In this document: piece after piece, positions 18,162 through 26,683 of the stretch | Layout of the letters: the number at the start of each line of letters is the position of its first letter | Numbering within the stretch: the first letter of the stretch is position 1 | Source of the DNA: Firm-04 sp045600205 | GTDB lineage: Bacteria; Bacillota; Clostridia; Oscillospirales; Ruminococcaceae | NCBI GenBank assembly: GCA_045600205.1 | Contig: JAZRXM010000001.1 | Location: 1 to 64,000, forward strand | Direction of reading: 5' to 3' | Length of the DNA: 64,000 nt | Made by a program: the position numbers and the translations under genes | Notes under the pieces: model-generated | Databases searched by the model: none | Told to the model about the DNA's origin: nothing | The model's input: the letters and a program-made list of their open reading frames with translations, nothing else

Positions 18162-19508
18162 TTATTCCTTTCGTAGTTTGGATTTTGCAGCGGCACGGAG
18201 GGCATCGGAGAGTTCATCCATGGATTGCGCGGACCTGACCATGCCGCCGAAGCGTTCCGCGTGGTATCCGTCAGTGACCGTGTGCAGGTCACAACCGAGA
18301 GCGTTTGCGAGAGAATCGTCCCATTTGCGAGAAATTTGAGCTATGGTATCGGAAGAACGGGGCATTGCGTCCATCCAGACGGGAGCGGTTTCGAGGAGGT
18401 GATACCCCGCGTAGAATTTATCGTCTGATGCGGGAGATTTGCACCATTGTTTGTATTGTTTGAGCCAGTCACGGCGCAATTTTGCCGCAGACTGTTCGGA
18501 GTGGTCGGCGGTGCAGATCGTGACGATATCGGTGAAGTCATCGCTGCCGACAGAGCCGTGCCGTGGTCGATTTTTACGCAGATTTGAAAAAAACCGTGCG
18601 ATTTCGAGCATGACATCATGCAGCACGCCGGAAAACAAGCTGCGCAGCAGGAAGAAGCAGGTTGGGATCACAATGAGCCAGAGCAGCCCCCAGAGCGGGT
18701 TTGAGTCAGCTGTGGGCAGATCAGAGTTCATCGGTTCGTTGGGGAGTTCCTCCGTAGGATTCGGGGTATTCAGCAGCGGTACGATCTGTTGAAACAGGAA
18801 CACGAATGCGCGAAAAACCTGTACCGCTGCCAATTTGGCACCGCGCAGCAGGGCGAGGATTGGTTTGCGGAGGAAAAAACCGAGGCCGCAAAATGCCAGT
18901 GTACCCGTAAGCAGGAGCAGGTTTCCGCGGCGGATTTCCTTCGGGATTTCAGTATTTTCGTGAGTTCTGCGGCTGATGAATCGTTGGAGCGTGTACTGAT
19001 TGCGCAGGAAAAAGAACAAGATGCTTTCCGCAATGGTAATGCCGCAGCCCCATGAGAGCGGATTCGTGTCCGGAAACGCCTTGCAAAGGAGCAGCAGCCC
19101 AATCGACTGAATTGTGAGAAAAAACACAAATACGTGTGTATCGAATAGATCGGCTGGCTCTTTGCCGCAGCGTATCAGTAAAAAAACGAATGTGCCGATG
19201 AGAGCTGCGAGTGTCATAAGCGAGGGCGTCAGGCTCCAGAATCGCCGGATGCCGACAGTCAGAGCAGCCAGAAGCAGGGAGATGTGTAAAATCTTGATTT
19301 TGCGTCGTTTTACTTTGATACTGAGCACGACCCGCAGTACTGCCGCAATCATTCCGACGGTGACAAAACAGGCGTAGATACGTGCTTGCTGAAAATTCTC
19401 GGTTACGCCTGTATAGGCGGTAAACAGTTGCCAGATGGGGAAGAACGTGAGGGTACAGCACAAGAGGGACAATGCATAAAGAACGAGATTACGTGATTTC
19501 TGCTTCAT
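18162..19508 (-). CDS. Membrane protein of unknown function
   Basis: 448 residues with roughly eight hydrophobic segments: six in residues 10-200, one near 215, and one at about 285-305 (LWGLLWLIVIPTCFFLLRSL). The remaining C-terminal 150 residues are soluble and charged, with paired Trp/Tyr motifs (RDWLKQYKQWC, YAGYHLLETAPVW), somewhat like the soluble tail of DUF4129/transglutaminase-associated proteins, but this is not certain. CGGAGGTGTC precedes the ATG. It is followed 7 bases later by the patatin-like gene, suggesting a shared role at the membrane. Confidence 0.75.
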   Translation of the reverse strand: MKQKSRNLVLYALSLLCCTLTFFPIWQLFTAYTGVTENFQQARIYACFVTVGMIAAVLRVVLSIKVKRRKIKILHISLLLAALTVGIRRFWSLTPSLMTLAALIGTFVFLLIRCGKEPADLFDTHVFVFFLTIQSIGLLLLCKAFPDTNPLSWGCGITIAESILFFFLRNQYTLQRFISRRTHENTEIPKEIRRGNLLLLTGTLAFCGLGFFLRKPILALLRGAKLAAVQVFRAFVFLFQQIVPLLNTPNPTEELPNEPMNSDLPTADSNPLWGLLWLIVIPTCFFLLRSLFSGVLHDVMLEIARFFSNLRKNRPRHGSVGSDDFTDIVTICTADHSEQSAAKLRRDWLKQYKQWCKSPASDDKFYAGYHLLETAPVWMDAMPRSSDTIAQISRKWDDSLANALGCDLHTVTDGYHAERFGGMVRSAQSMDELSDALRAAAKSKLRKE

Positions 19509-19534
19509 ATGACACCTCCGTTTCTGTGGGTATC

Positions 19535-19561
19535 AAAACAGGGACAGTACGGCTGTCCCTG
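19535..19561 (-). terminator. Intrinsic terminator after the alpha/beta hydrolase gene
   Basis: On the minus strand CAGGGACAG and CTGTCCCTG form a perfect 9-bp stem with a 5-base loop, followed by TTTTG (plus-strand 19535-19561). Confidence 0.8.
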
Positions 19562-19573
19562 CGTATGGTGTGG

Positions 19574-20320
19574 TTATGAATGAAAGATGGCGGAAAACAG
19601 AGCCAGCATTTCAGCTTTATCAGCAGGTGCGTAGAAAAAGTGACCTGAATCCGGGAGAAGGAACGCTTTGACAGATTTGGCGCGAGCCAGATCGTGCATA
19701 GAATATGTGCGTACCAGTTCATCTTTTGCAAACTGCACCGCGATACAGGGTGTCTGCAACTTGGGGAGCAGCTTTCTGGTGCGTGAAATTTCGCGTAGAA
19801 GCGAAAGATAATTGGGAATCCAGCGAAAATACTTCCGGAGCTGCGGTTCAATCCGTATGCTGCAAGCATTTGCTTCGGCGAGCAGCCACGGGTCGGGGCG
19901 AAACAGGTGCGGGTACATGGTAAAAGCGATCTCGCGGAATACCTGCCAGCCGAGGTGTACCCGTGTGGGGACGCCGAGCAAAAAGAGCTGTTTTACGTGT
20001 TTGGGGTATTGTTGCGCAAGGGAGATTGCAAACAGAGTGCCCATGGAATGTGCCAGAATCACGATATGATCGTAATGTGCAGTGAGGTGCCGCATGATGC
20101 AGGCAGTCTGGCGTTTCCAGTCGGACATAGAGGCGTTTGCGAAATCGGAGATGCTGCCGCCGTGACCTTTCAGGCGGATGCTGTAAACGGCAGCAGAATC
20201 GGGAATTTTTGGAAGGAAATCGACAAAATGCGTTGGGCTGCCGAGGATGCCGTGCAAACAAAGCACAGCGGTATCGGTCGGTTGTTTGGGCAGTCGGCAA
20301 AACGGCTGATGCAGCAGCAT
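19574..20320 (-). CDS. Alpha/beta hydrolase (carboxylesterase-like)
   Basis: 248-residue soluble hydrolase resembling Est30-type carboxylesterases and monoacylglycerol lipases. HG motif LCLHGILGSP (oxyanion), nucleophile AHSMG with Ser92, acid in QFAKDELVR and the catalytic His in DSGHFFY complete the triad. Ribosome site GGAAGGTG upstream of the ATG. It lies 21 bases downstream of gltX on the same strand, so it is probably carried on the gltX transcript and closed by the terminator at 19535-19561. Confidence 0.9.
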   Translation of the reverse strand: MLLHQPFCRLPKQPTDTAVLCLHGILGSPTHFVDFLPKIPDSAAVYSIRLKGHGGSISDFANASMSDWKRQTACIMRHLTAHYDHIVILAHSMGTLFAISLAQQYPKHVKQLFLLGVPTRVHLGWQVFREIAFTMYPHLFRPDPWLLAEANACSIRIEPQLRKYFRWIPNYLSLLREISRTRKLLPKLQTPCIAVQFAKDELVRTYSMHDLARAKSVKAFLLPDSGHFFYAPADKAEMLALFSAIFHS

Positions 20321-20341
20321 TTCGTCACCTTCCTTGTGGGA

Positions 20342-21973
20342 TCAGAGTGTTTGCAGACGGCGGCGGGTTTCTTCCTCACCCAGCACATGGCTGACCTCCC
20401 AGAGGTCAGGGGAGTTTTGTCTGCCGGTGATTGCAACGCGGATGAGGTTGCTGACGTCCACGATGCTGCCTTTGTACTCCTCAGGATTCTTCTTATATTT
20501 CTTGACCTGCACGGCATAGCCCATGCTTTCGGTGATTTCCTTGACTTTTGCGAACCACTCGTCGGGGGTATCGTTGAAATCGAGTGTTTCTGCGTATCTG
20601 CGGAGGATTTCGACTTTATCCTCAGCGGAAACGTTTGCAGGGATATCGTCCTCGCGGGCAAAGGTATCGCTGTCGTAGAAGGCGAGGAATTTTGCAGCCT
20701 GCGCCCAGCTTCCGAAGTCTTTACGTGGTTTTTCGCAGCCTCTGCCGATGCTGATGGCAGCGCGGTAGAAGTCTGCTTTTGCCTCCATGCGGGCAGCGAG
20801 TGCGGTATCGTATTCCTTCGCCCAGGTCAGGAGTCCGTCGTAGACGAAATCGGTTGTCTGCCGAGAGAGGTAATCCTTAGCGATGTTGTCGAGTTTAGCG
20901 AGGTCAAACAGGGCACCGGACGCGCTCATTTTTTCGAGGGAGAAGGTAAATTCGCGGGAATTTGCGTCAGGGTTTGCGAGGTGCCACTCCTCGAAATTGC
21001 TGTTGAGGACAGTCAGGAGATAGAGCCAGACTGCCTCAGGCGGGAAGCCTTCTGCGCGGTAGTAGGAGAGGGCGAGTTCGGGGTCCTTGCGTTTGGAGAG
21101 TTTGCGTTTGGATTCGCCGTCCATTTTCATCAAAGTAGCGGTATGGCAGTAAACGGGGCGCTGCCAGCCGAGGGTATCGAACATCTGCACATGGATCGGC
21201 AGGGTAGCGAGCCAGGATTCGTCGCGGATGACGTGGGTGGTACGCATGAAGTGGTCATCGCAGACGTGTGCGAAGTGATAAGTCGGAATGCCGTCCGATT
21301 TGAGCAGAACGAAGTCGGTGTAATTTTCCTGAACGTGGAGTTCGCCGCGGATGCCGTCGAGAACGGGGATCATTTTTTCGGGGTCACCGGAGGAGCGGAA
21401 GCGGAGGACCCAGGGCAGACCCACGTTGATTTTCTCCTGCACCTGTTCGAGGGTGAGTTCGCGGCAGGAGGCATATTTGCCGTAGTAGCCGATATTTTCC
21501 TTTTGCGCCATCTGGATGTCGCGCATAGAGTTCAGTTGTTCCTCGGTGCAGAAGCAGGGGTAAGCAAGACCTCTTTCGACGAGAGATTTTGCGATCGTCT
21601 GATAGAGTTCTTTGCGCTGGCGCTGACGGTAGGGACCATAGTGACCGGTTTCGCCGTCCACGGTTGCGCCCTCATCGAAGCGGACGCCGTAGAAGTTCAT
21701 GGCATCAATGACGGCTTCGACCGCACCTTCGACCTCACGTTTCTGGTCGGTATCCTCAATGCGGAGGTAGAATACGCCGTTTGTCTGTCTGGCGAGGCGT
21801 TCACCGATGGCGTTATAGAGGTTGCCGAGGTGAACGAAACCCGTGGGGCTGGGCGCAATACGGGTGACGACTGCGCCGTCGGGGAGGTCACGGGGGGGAT
21901 AAATCGCTTCATAGTCGGCGATATTTTTAGTAATTTCAGGAAAAAGAAGGTTTGCGAGTGCCTGATTGTCCAT
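20342..21973 (-). CDS. gltX: Glutamyl-tRNA synthetase
   Basis: Class I synthetase charging tRNA-Glu. The HIGH-type motif is APSPTGFVHLGNLYNA (residues about 40-55) and the KMSKS-type loop is KRKLSKRKD (about 300); RIEDTDQKREVEGA is also diagnostic for GluRS. 543 residues, slightly longer than the 480-500 of Bacillus, as seen in several Clostridia. The start ATG has AAAGGAGCT upstream. A consensus minus-strand promoter is at 22015-22043. Confidence 0.95.
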   Translation of the reverse strand: MDNQALANLLFPEITKNIADYEAIYPPRDLPDGAVVTRIAPSPTGFVHLGNLYNAIGERLARQTNGVFYLRIEDTDQKREVEGAVEAVIDAMNFYGVRFDEGATVDGETGHYGPYRQRQRKELYQTIAKSLVERGLAYPCFCTEEQLNSMRDIQMAQKENIGYYGKYASCRELTLEQVQEKINVGLPWVLRFRSSGDPEKMIPVLDGIRGELHVQENYTDFVLLKSDGIPTYHFAHVCDDHFMRTTHVIRDESWLATLPIHVQMFDTLGWQRPVYCHTATLMKMDGESKRKLSKRKDPELALSYYRAEGFPPEAVWLYLLTVLNSNFEEWHLANPDANSREFTFSLEKMSASGALFDLAKLDNIAKDYLSRQTTDFVYDGLLTWAKEYDTALAARMEAKADFYRAAISIGRGCEKPRKDFGSWAQAAKFLAFYDSDTFAREDDIPANVSAEDKVEILRRYAETLDFNDTPDEWFAKVKEITESMGYAVQVKKYKKNPEEYKGSIVDVSNLIRVAITGRQNSPDLWEVSHVLGEEETRRRLQTL

Positions 21974-22014
21974 AGGAAAGAGCTCCTTTCAGAATTGCGA
22001 ATACGCTTAAAGTA

Positions 22015-22043
22015 ATGTTATCATAAAAACGGGATTTTGTCAA
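22015..22043 (-). promoter_or_regulatory. Sigma-A promoter for gltX
   Basis: On the minus strand TTGACA (plus 22043-22038), 17-base spacer, TAACAT (plus 22020-22015). Divergent from the 22172 promoter. Confidence 0.8.
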
Positions 22044-22171
22044 TTCCTGTGGAGATAAAAGTTGGATCTGCGCGATTCTCATTTCTGAAGGTGATAACCA
22101 AAAATGTGACTTTTCCACAGAAAAGGAACGGCGCTTCCTATATTTTCTACGGTGTGATGTTGGGAAATAGA

Positions 22172-22200
22172 TTGACATTGTCATGAAAGTATGATAGAAT
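22172..22200 (+). promoter_or_regulatory. Sigma-A promoter for the Wzz-like gene
   Basis: TTGACA at 22172-22177 and TAGAAT at 22195-22200, spacer 17. Confidence 0.8.
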
Positions 22201-22257
22201 AGGTGTGTTGCACTGCAACCGAAAGAATCAAGATACATGGACACGGAGGTAAAAATT

Positions 22258-23790
22258 ATGGATGAAAAAAATGAGTGCCTTTCGGAAACCCGCAATCTGA
22301 ATGTCACTTTGGTCACGGACAAAACGGATGAGAATTCCGTTCGGCTTTCCATTCATACGATTTTCAAGGTATTCAAGCAGCATTGGGTTTTCTGGCTGAT
22401 GTTTGCGATCGTACTGGGCGGCTTGATTGTCGGATTCAACGTGTTCCGCTATTCGTCCAACCTGACGCCTGTTCAGACCATGGTGGAATTTTCCTATAAC
22501 GGCATCGAAAACGGCAAAAACCCTGACGGCTCTGACTTCAATTCAACGACCTTTGTCAGCCAGAAGCTGATTGGAGATGCCCTCGATGAACTGCATATGG
22601 ATCACGATGAACTGGAAAAGATTCGCCTGGGCATCATTGTTTCAGACATTGTCCCCGAGGATGCTTACGAACGCATGACCATGTATAAGCCCATTTACGA
22701 AAATGCTGCCAGTGGCAACCTTGCTGCTGGTGAAGCAATGGTCGGTGTTAATTACTATCCTACCCGCTTCAAGATCACTTTTGATTTCAAAGAAACCAGT
22801 ATGTCCCGCGATGAAGCGACCCTTTTCCTGAACAAGCTGACGGAACTCTACCGCAATTACTTCTTCGAGCAGTACGGATACAATGAGGCTTTCGGCAATA
22901 ACCTGAAAGATTTGGATTACACTGCATATGACTACTCCGAAGCAATTGATCTGTTCAGTTCCAACCTTGATTCGCTGAAATCTTACGTCAATAATCTTTC
23001 TTCTGATGATAAAACCCGTTTCAAGTCCTCTGTGACCGGCTATTCCTTTGCAGATCTGCGTGCGAAAATCAACAACATTCAGGAGCTGAATCTCGATTAC
23101 ACCTCCTCTTTCATTGCAATCAACAACATCACCAAGGATGAGGAGCGAACGCTTGCTTACTATCGTTACAGAATCGAGAATCTCACACGTTCCAAGCAGA
23201 TGGCTGCTGAAAAACTCGCAAGCATTACCGAGTCCATCAACAGCTACGAAAAAGATCAGATCATCATTTTCGGAAACGGTACTGACAGCACAAACACTCA
23301 GTATTCGCAGGCATCCAAAGAATATGACAGTCTGATTTCCCAGAAGATTTCCACACAGAGCGATCTTTCCTACTATGAGCAGCGCATCAACTATTATAAT
23401 GACCGCATCGTGGCTCTCAAATCCGCCACAGTCGGTGCTGGCTCAGCTGATAAAAAACAGGTGGCTGATGAGGAACTCGCAGACATCTATAACAAGATCA
23501 TGAATCTGATTGAAGATGTTGAAAATACCGCAAAGGATTACTACGAGAACATTTCTCTTGCAGGCGCTTACAGCGTCGTTGCTCCCGCAACCAATACCGC
23601 AACAGGCTCTGTTGTTCTTGGTATTTCTTCTTCCATCATTCCTGTTCTCGCTGTTGAGATCATCCTGTTCTTCCTGTTTATCGCATTTGTCACCATCAGA
23701 GCGATTAAGGTTGACAATGCAAAGTATGACGACGCAGAAGTTGTCGCAGAAAAGAAAAGCGAAAAGAAATCCAAATCTGCAAAGGCATAA
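22258..23790 (+). CDS. Wzz/chain-length-determinant-like polysaccharide co-polymerase
   Basis: 510-residue protein with the two-helix layout of polysaccharide co-polymerases: a short cytosolic N-terminus, membrane helix at about 43-62, a long extracytoplasmic coiled-coil-rich region (LRAKINNIQEL, MAAEKLASITESINSYEKDQ), a second helix at about 463-487, and a Lys-rich tail. No kinase domain. Such proteins set polymer length in surface-polysaccharide export. The ATG at 22258 is seven bases after GGAGGT; an upstream in-frame ATG (22237) lacks a site. It has its own promoter and terminator but sits directly before the glycan cluster. Confidence 0.8.
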   Translation: MDEKNECLSETRNLNVTLVTDKTDENSVRLSIHTIFKVFKQHWVFWLMFAIVLGGLIVGFNVFRYSSNLTPVQTMVEFSYNGIENGKNPDGSDFNSTTFVSQKLIGDALDELHMDHDELEKIRLGIIVSDIVPEDAYERMTMYKPIYENAASGNLAAGEAMVGVNYYPTRFKITFDFKETSMSRDEATLFLNKLTELYRNYFFEQYGYNEAFGNNLKDLDYTAYDYSEAIDLFSSNLDSLKSYVNNLSSDDKTRFKSSVTGYSFADLRAKINNIQELNLDYTSSFIAINNITKDEERTLAYYRYRIENLTRSKQMAAEKLASITESINSYEKDQIIIFGNGTDSTNTQYSQASKEYDSLISQKISTQSDLSYYEQRINYYNDRIVALKSATVGAGSADKKQVADEELADIYNKIMNLIEDVENTAKDYYENISLAGAYSVVAPATNTATGSVVLGISSSIIPVLAVEIILFFLFIAFVTIRAIKVDNAKYDDAEVVAEKKSEKKSKSAKA

Positions 23791-23805
23791 TTGAGTTCTT
23801 TCCCA

Positions 23806-23838
23806 AAAACTTCCCTGTTTCGGCAGGGAAGTTTTTTT
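23806..23838 (+). terminator. Intrinsic terminator after the Wzz-like gene
   Basis: AACTTCCCTG (23808-23817), loop TTTCGG, CAGGGAAGTT (23824-23833), then TTTTT; preceded by an A-run, so it may work both ways. Confidence 0.92.
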
Positions 23839-23900
23839 GTTGGAATCTGTCGCGGAAGCCTTTTGAAAGATTTGTAAATGTTTAATTTTCCATGCAACAC

Positions 23901-23930
23901 TTGACAGAATAGATGCAAATGGTGTATAAT
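23901..23930 (+). promoter_or_regulatory. Sigma-A promoter for the glycan cluster
   Basis: TTGACA at 23901-23906, 18-base spacer, TATAAT at 23925-23930; 127 bases upstream of the first cluster gene. I see no further promoter until glmS, so the eight genes may form one transcript. Confidence 0.85.
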
Positions 23931-24057
23931 AAAGCCGATAGTGTTTTTGCGGACGATAGATTTTTTGTAGTGTGAACGGGAAATTCGGGGAATATCATCT
24001 AAAATTTCCGCAAACAACCATCCGAATAGAATCCAATAGAAAGAAGAAGAGGTCATT

Positions 24058-25326
24058 ATGGAATTTCAGCCATTTTCGAAAAAAGTCTGGCTTTCATCGC
24101 CAACGATGCACGGTGAAGAAATGAAGTATGTTACAGAGGCGTATGAAACCAACTGGATGTCCACTGTGGGAGCCAATCTGAATGAAACAGAGCGTCTTGC
24201 AGCGGAATATGTGGGCTGCAAATATGCGGTAGCGCTTTCCTGCGGTACTGCGGCGCTGCATTTATGCACCAAACTGGCGGGAGAGCGTCTTTACGGAATG
24301 CCGAAAACGCTGGAAGGTGCGTTGCAGGGGCACAAAGTATTCTGTTCCGATATGACATTTGATGCGACTGTCAATCCGATCGCATATGAAAACGGTGAGG
24401 CAGTATTCATTGATACCGAGCGTGACACATGGAATATGGATCCGGTTGCGCTGGAGAAAGCCTTTGAGCTGTATCCGGAAGTCAAGCTGGTGGTGGTGGC
24501 GCATCTGTACGGTACCCCCGGAAAAATGGATGAGATCCGCGCGATTTGCGAAAAGCACGGCGCACTGATCATTGAAGATGCCGCGGAATCTTTTGGAGCG
24601 ACCTATCATGGCGTGCAGACGGGTAAATTCGGAAATTATTCGGCGATTTCCTTTAATGGCAACAAGATCATTACGGGATCGTCCGGCGGAATGTTCCTGA
24701 CGGATTCGAAGGAAGATGCGGAAAAGGTCAGAAAGTGGTCCACGCAGAGCCGAGAGGATGCCCCGTGGTATCAGCACGAGGAGATCGGCTATAATTATCG
24801 TATGAGCAATGTGATCGCGGGTGTTGTCCGTGGACAGATGCCGTATCTGGATGAGCACATTGCGCAGAAAAAGGCAATATATATGCGTTACAGGGAAGGC
24901 TTCAAGGGTCTGCCTGTGACGATGAATCCCTATGACGAAGCGAACAGCGAGCCGAATTTCTGGCTTTCGTGCCTGTTGATTGATGAAGCAGCGATGTGCA
25001 GACAGGTGCGCGGCGAACAGGATGCGTTGTACGTGAGTGAAGCAGGGAAGAGCTGTCCGACGGAGATTCTGGAAACGCTTGCGAAGTATAATGCGGAGGG
25101 CAGACCGATCTGGAAGCCGATGCATATGCAGCCGATTTACCGAATGAATCCGTTTATCACGGCGCAGGGCAGCGGCAGAGCCAAAACGAATGCATATATC
25201 GCAGGCGGCTGTGAGGATGTCGGCATGGATATTTTCCGTCGCGGACTTTGTCTGCCGTCTGATAACAAAATGACGCCTGAGGAGCAGGATATCATCATTG
25301 CGATCATCAGAAGCTGTTTCGAATAA
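24058..25326 (+). CDS. DegT/DnrJ/EryC1-family sugar aminotransferase (PglE-like)
   Basis: PLP-dependent aminotransferase converting a 4-keto (or 3-keto) nucleotide sugar to the amino sugar. EDAAESFGATYHG, SFNGNKIITGSSGG with the PLP lysine at about residue 203, and EIGYNYRMSNVIAGV are diagnostic. 422 residues. The next two genes are PglC- and PglD-like, so the likely product is UDP-4-amino-sugar for N,N'-diacetylbacillosamine or a relative. AAGAAGAGGTC precedes the ATG. The substrate is inferred from context. Confidence 0.9.
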   Translation: MEFQPFSKKVWLSSPTMHGEEMKYVTEAYETNWMSTVGANLNETERLAAEYVGCKYAVALSCGTAALHLCTKLAGERLYGMPKTLEGALQGHKVFCSDMTFDATVNPIAYENGEAVFIDTERDTWNMDPVALEKAFELYPEVKLVVVAHLYGTPGKMDEIRAICEKHGALIIEDAAESFGATYHGVQTGKFGNYSAISFNGNKIITGSSGGMFLTDSKEDAEKVRKWSTQSREDAPWYQHEEIGYNYRMSNVIAGVVRGQMPYLDEHIAQKKAIYMRYREGFKGLPVTMNPYDEANSEPNFWLSCLLIDEAAMCRQVRGEQDALYVSEAGKSCPTEILETLAKYNAEGRPIWKPMHMQPIYRMNPFITAQGSGRAKTNAYIAGGCEDVGMDIFRRGLCLPSDNKMTPEEQDIIIAIIRSCFE

Positions 25327-25978
25327 GCCGCGGCATCAGGCGGGGTATTACGAGCGATACGGAAAGCGGCTGTTGGATGTGATCATATCGGCAGTTGGGC
25401 TGGTGTTGATATTGCCGTTGTTGTTGGTGCTGACGCTGGTTGGAATGGTGAAGATGGGAGGAAACCCGTTTTTCGCGCAGGAGCGTGTCAGCAAAGATGA
25501 AACGGTGTTTCGCCTGTGGAAATTCCGCACGATGACGGATGAAACGGATGCGCAGGGTGAATTGCTGCCTGATGAGGAGCGTCTGACGCCATACGGCAGA
25601 TTTCTGCGCAGCACGAGTCTGGATGAATTGCCGCAGCTCTGGAACATTCTGAAAGGTGACATGGCGCTGGTCGGACCGCGACCGCTTCCCGTGCGATATC
25701 TGCCGCGATACAGTGCAGAGCAGCAACGCCGTCATGAGGTGCGGGCAGGTCTGACGGGGCTTTCGCAGGTACATGGACGGAATTCCGTGACATGGGAGGA
25801 GCGTTTCCGCACGGATGTGTGGTATGTAGACCACATTTCGCTGCTTGGGGATGTCAAAATCGTCTGTCTGACGGTTGTTCGGGTCTTGGAAAGAGAGGGC
25901 ATCGGTTCCAAAACGGAAGCCACAATGGAAGAATTTATGGGAAATGAAACGCAGCAAGAGGAGAAAACGGTTCTGTGA
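25298..25978 (+). CDS. Sugar transferase / phosphoglycosyl transferase (PglC-like)
   Basis: Monotopic membrane phosphoglycosyl transferase that starts glycan assembly by moving a sugar-1-phosphate onto undecaprenyl phosphate. It shows KRLLDVIIS with one re-entrant hydrophobic helix (about 27-49), NPFFAQERVSKDE, FRTMTDE, and LDELPQLWNILKGDMALVGPRPLP. 226 residues. The only start before the conserved region is a TTG at 25298, which overlaps the aminotransferase by 29 bases; translation is probably coupled. Sugar is likely a bacillosamine-type amino sugar, from neighbours. Confidence 0.92.
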   Translation: MRSSEAVSNKPRHQAGYYERYGKRLLDVIISAVGLVLILPLLLVLTLVGMVKMGGNPFFAQERVSKDETVFRLWKFRTMTDETDAQGELLPDEERLTPYGRFLRSTSLDELPQLWNILKGDMALVGPRPLPVRYLPRYSAEQQRRHEVRAGLTGLSQVHGRNSVTWEERFRTDVWYVDHISLLGDVKIVCLTVVRVLEREGIGSKTEATMEEFMGNETQQEEKTVL

Positions 25979-26017
25979 GCAGTGACTTGTTTTCGACTGC
26001 AATTTGGGAGAAAAAGA

Positions 26018-26665
26018 ATGAAGGACTTAATCATCATCGGCGCGGGCGGCTTTGGCAGAGAAGCTGTATGGGTCGCAGAGCGGATCAATGAGCGGACTCC
26101 CGAATGGAATATGCTGGGTTTTCTGGATGACAGTGAAGCGATGCAAAATCGGGAAGTCGGCGGATATCCCGTGCTGGGCAAACTGACGGCAGCGGCGGCG
26201 TATCCCGATGCGTATTATCTCTGTGCGATCGGTTCGTCGCGGGTGCGTGAGCGCATCGTAAGCAAAATGCAGGAGATTCTGCCGAAAGCGAAGTATGCGG
26301 TACTGATTGACCCGACGGTGCAGATGTCGAAGCGTGTGCAGATCGGGGAAGGAACGATCGTCTGTGCAGGCAGCATCCTGACGGTAGATATTGTAGTCGG
26401 CAGTCATGTGCTCATCAATCTGGACTGTACGGTTGGGCATGACAGTGTGATCTCTGATTTTGTCACATTGTTTCCGAGTGTGAATGTATCGGGCATGACG
26501 CAGCTTGGCAGATGCGCGGAGCTTGGTACAGGAACGCAAATGATTCCGCAAAAGACCATTGGAGCGGGCGCAGTGATTGGAGCGGGCTCGGTGGTCATCA
26601 AAGATATTCCTGAAAATTGTACGGCAGTAGGCAGCCCGTGCAAGCCGATCAAGTATTTCGAATGA
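26018..26665 (+). CDS. PglD/NeuD-like sugar acetyltransferase
   Basis: N-terminal UDP-sugar-binding Rossmann half (LIIIGAGGFGREAVWVAE) and C-terminal left-handed beta-helix of hexapeptide repeats (about 110-205: GEGTIVCAGSILTVDIVVGSHVLI split over turns; GAGAVIGAGSVVIKDIPE at the end). This is the architecture of PglD, which N-acetylates UDP-4-amino-sugar with acetyl-CoA. 215 residues from the ATG at 26018 (GGGAGAAAAAGA upstream). Third gene of the bacillosamine-type set. Confidence 0.88.
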   Translation: MKDLIIIGAGGFGREAVWVAERINERTPEWNMLGFLDDSEAMQNREVGGYPVLGKLTAAAAYPDAYYLCAIGSSRVRERIVSKMQEILPKAKYAVLIDPTVQMSKRVQIGEGTIVCAGSILTVDIVVGSHVLINLDCTVGHDSVISDFVTLFPSVNVSGMTQLGRCAELGTGTQMIPQKTIGAGAVIGAGSVVIKDIPENCTAVGSPCKPIKYFE

Positions 26666-26683
26666 ATCGGTTTGGGAGGGCGT

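Noticed and set aside
19907..22015. A 702-codon plus-strand frame opposite the hydrolase and gltX genes
   Set aside because: Shadow of gltX; no known motif and no ribosome site.
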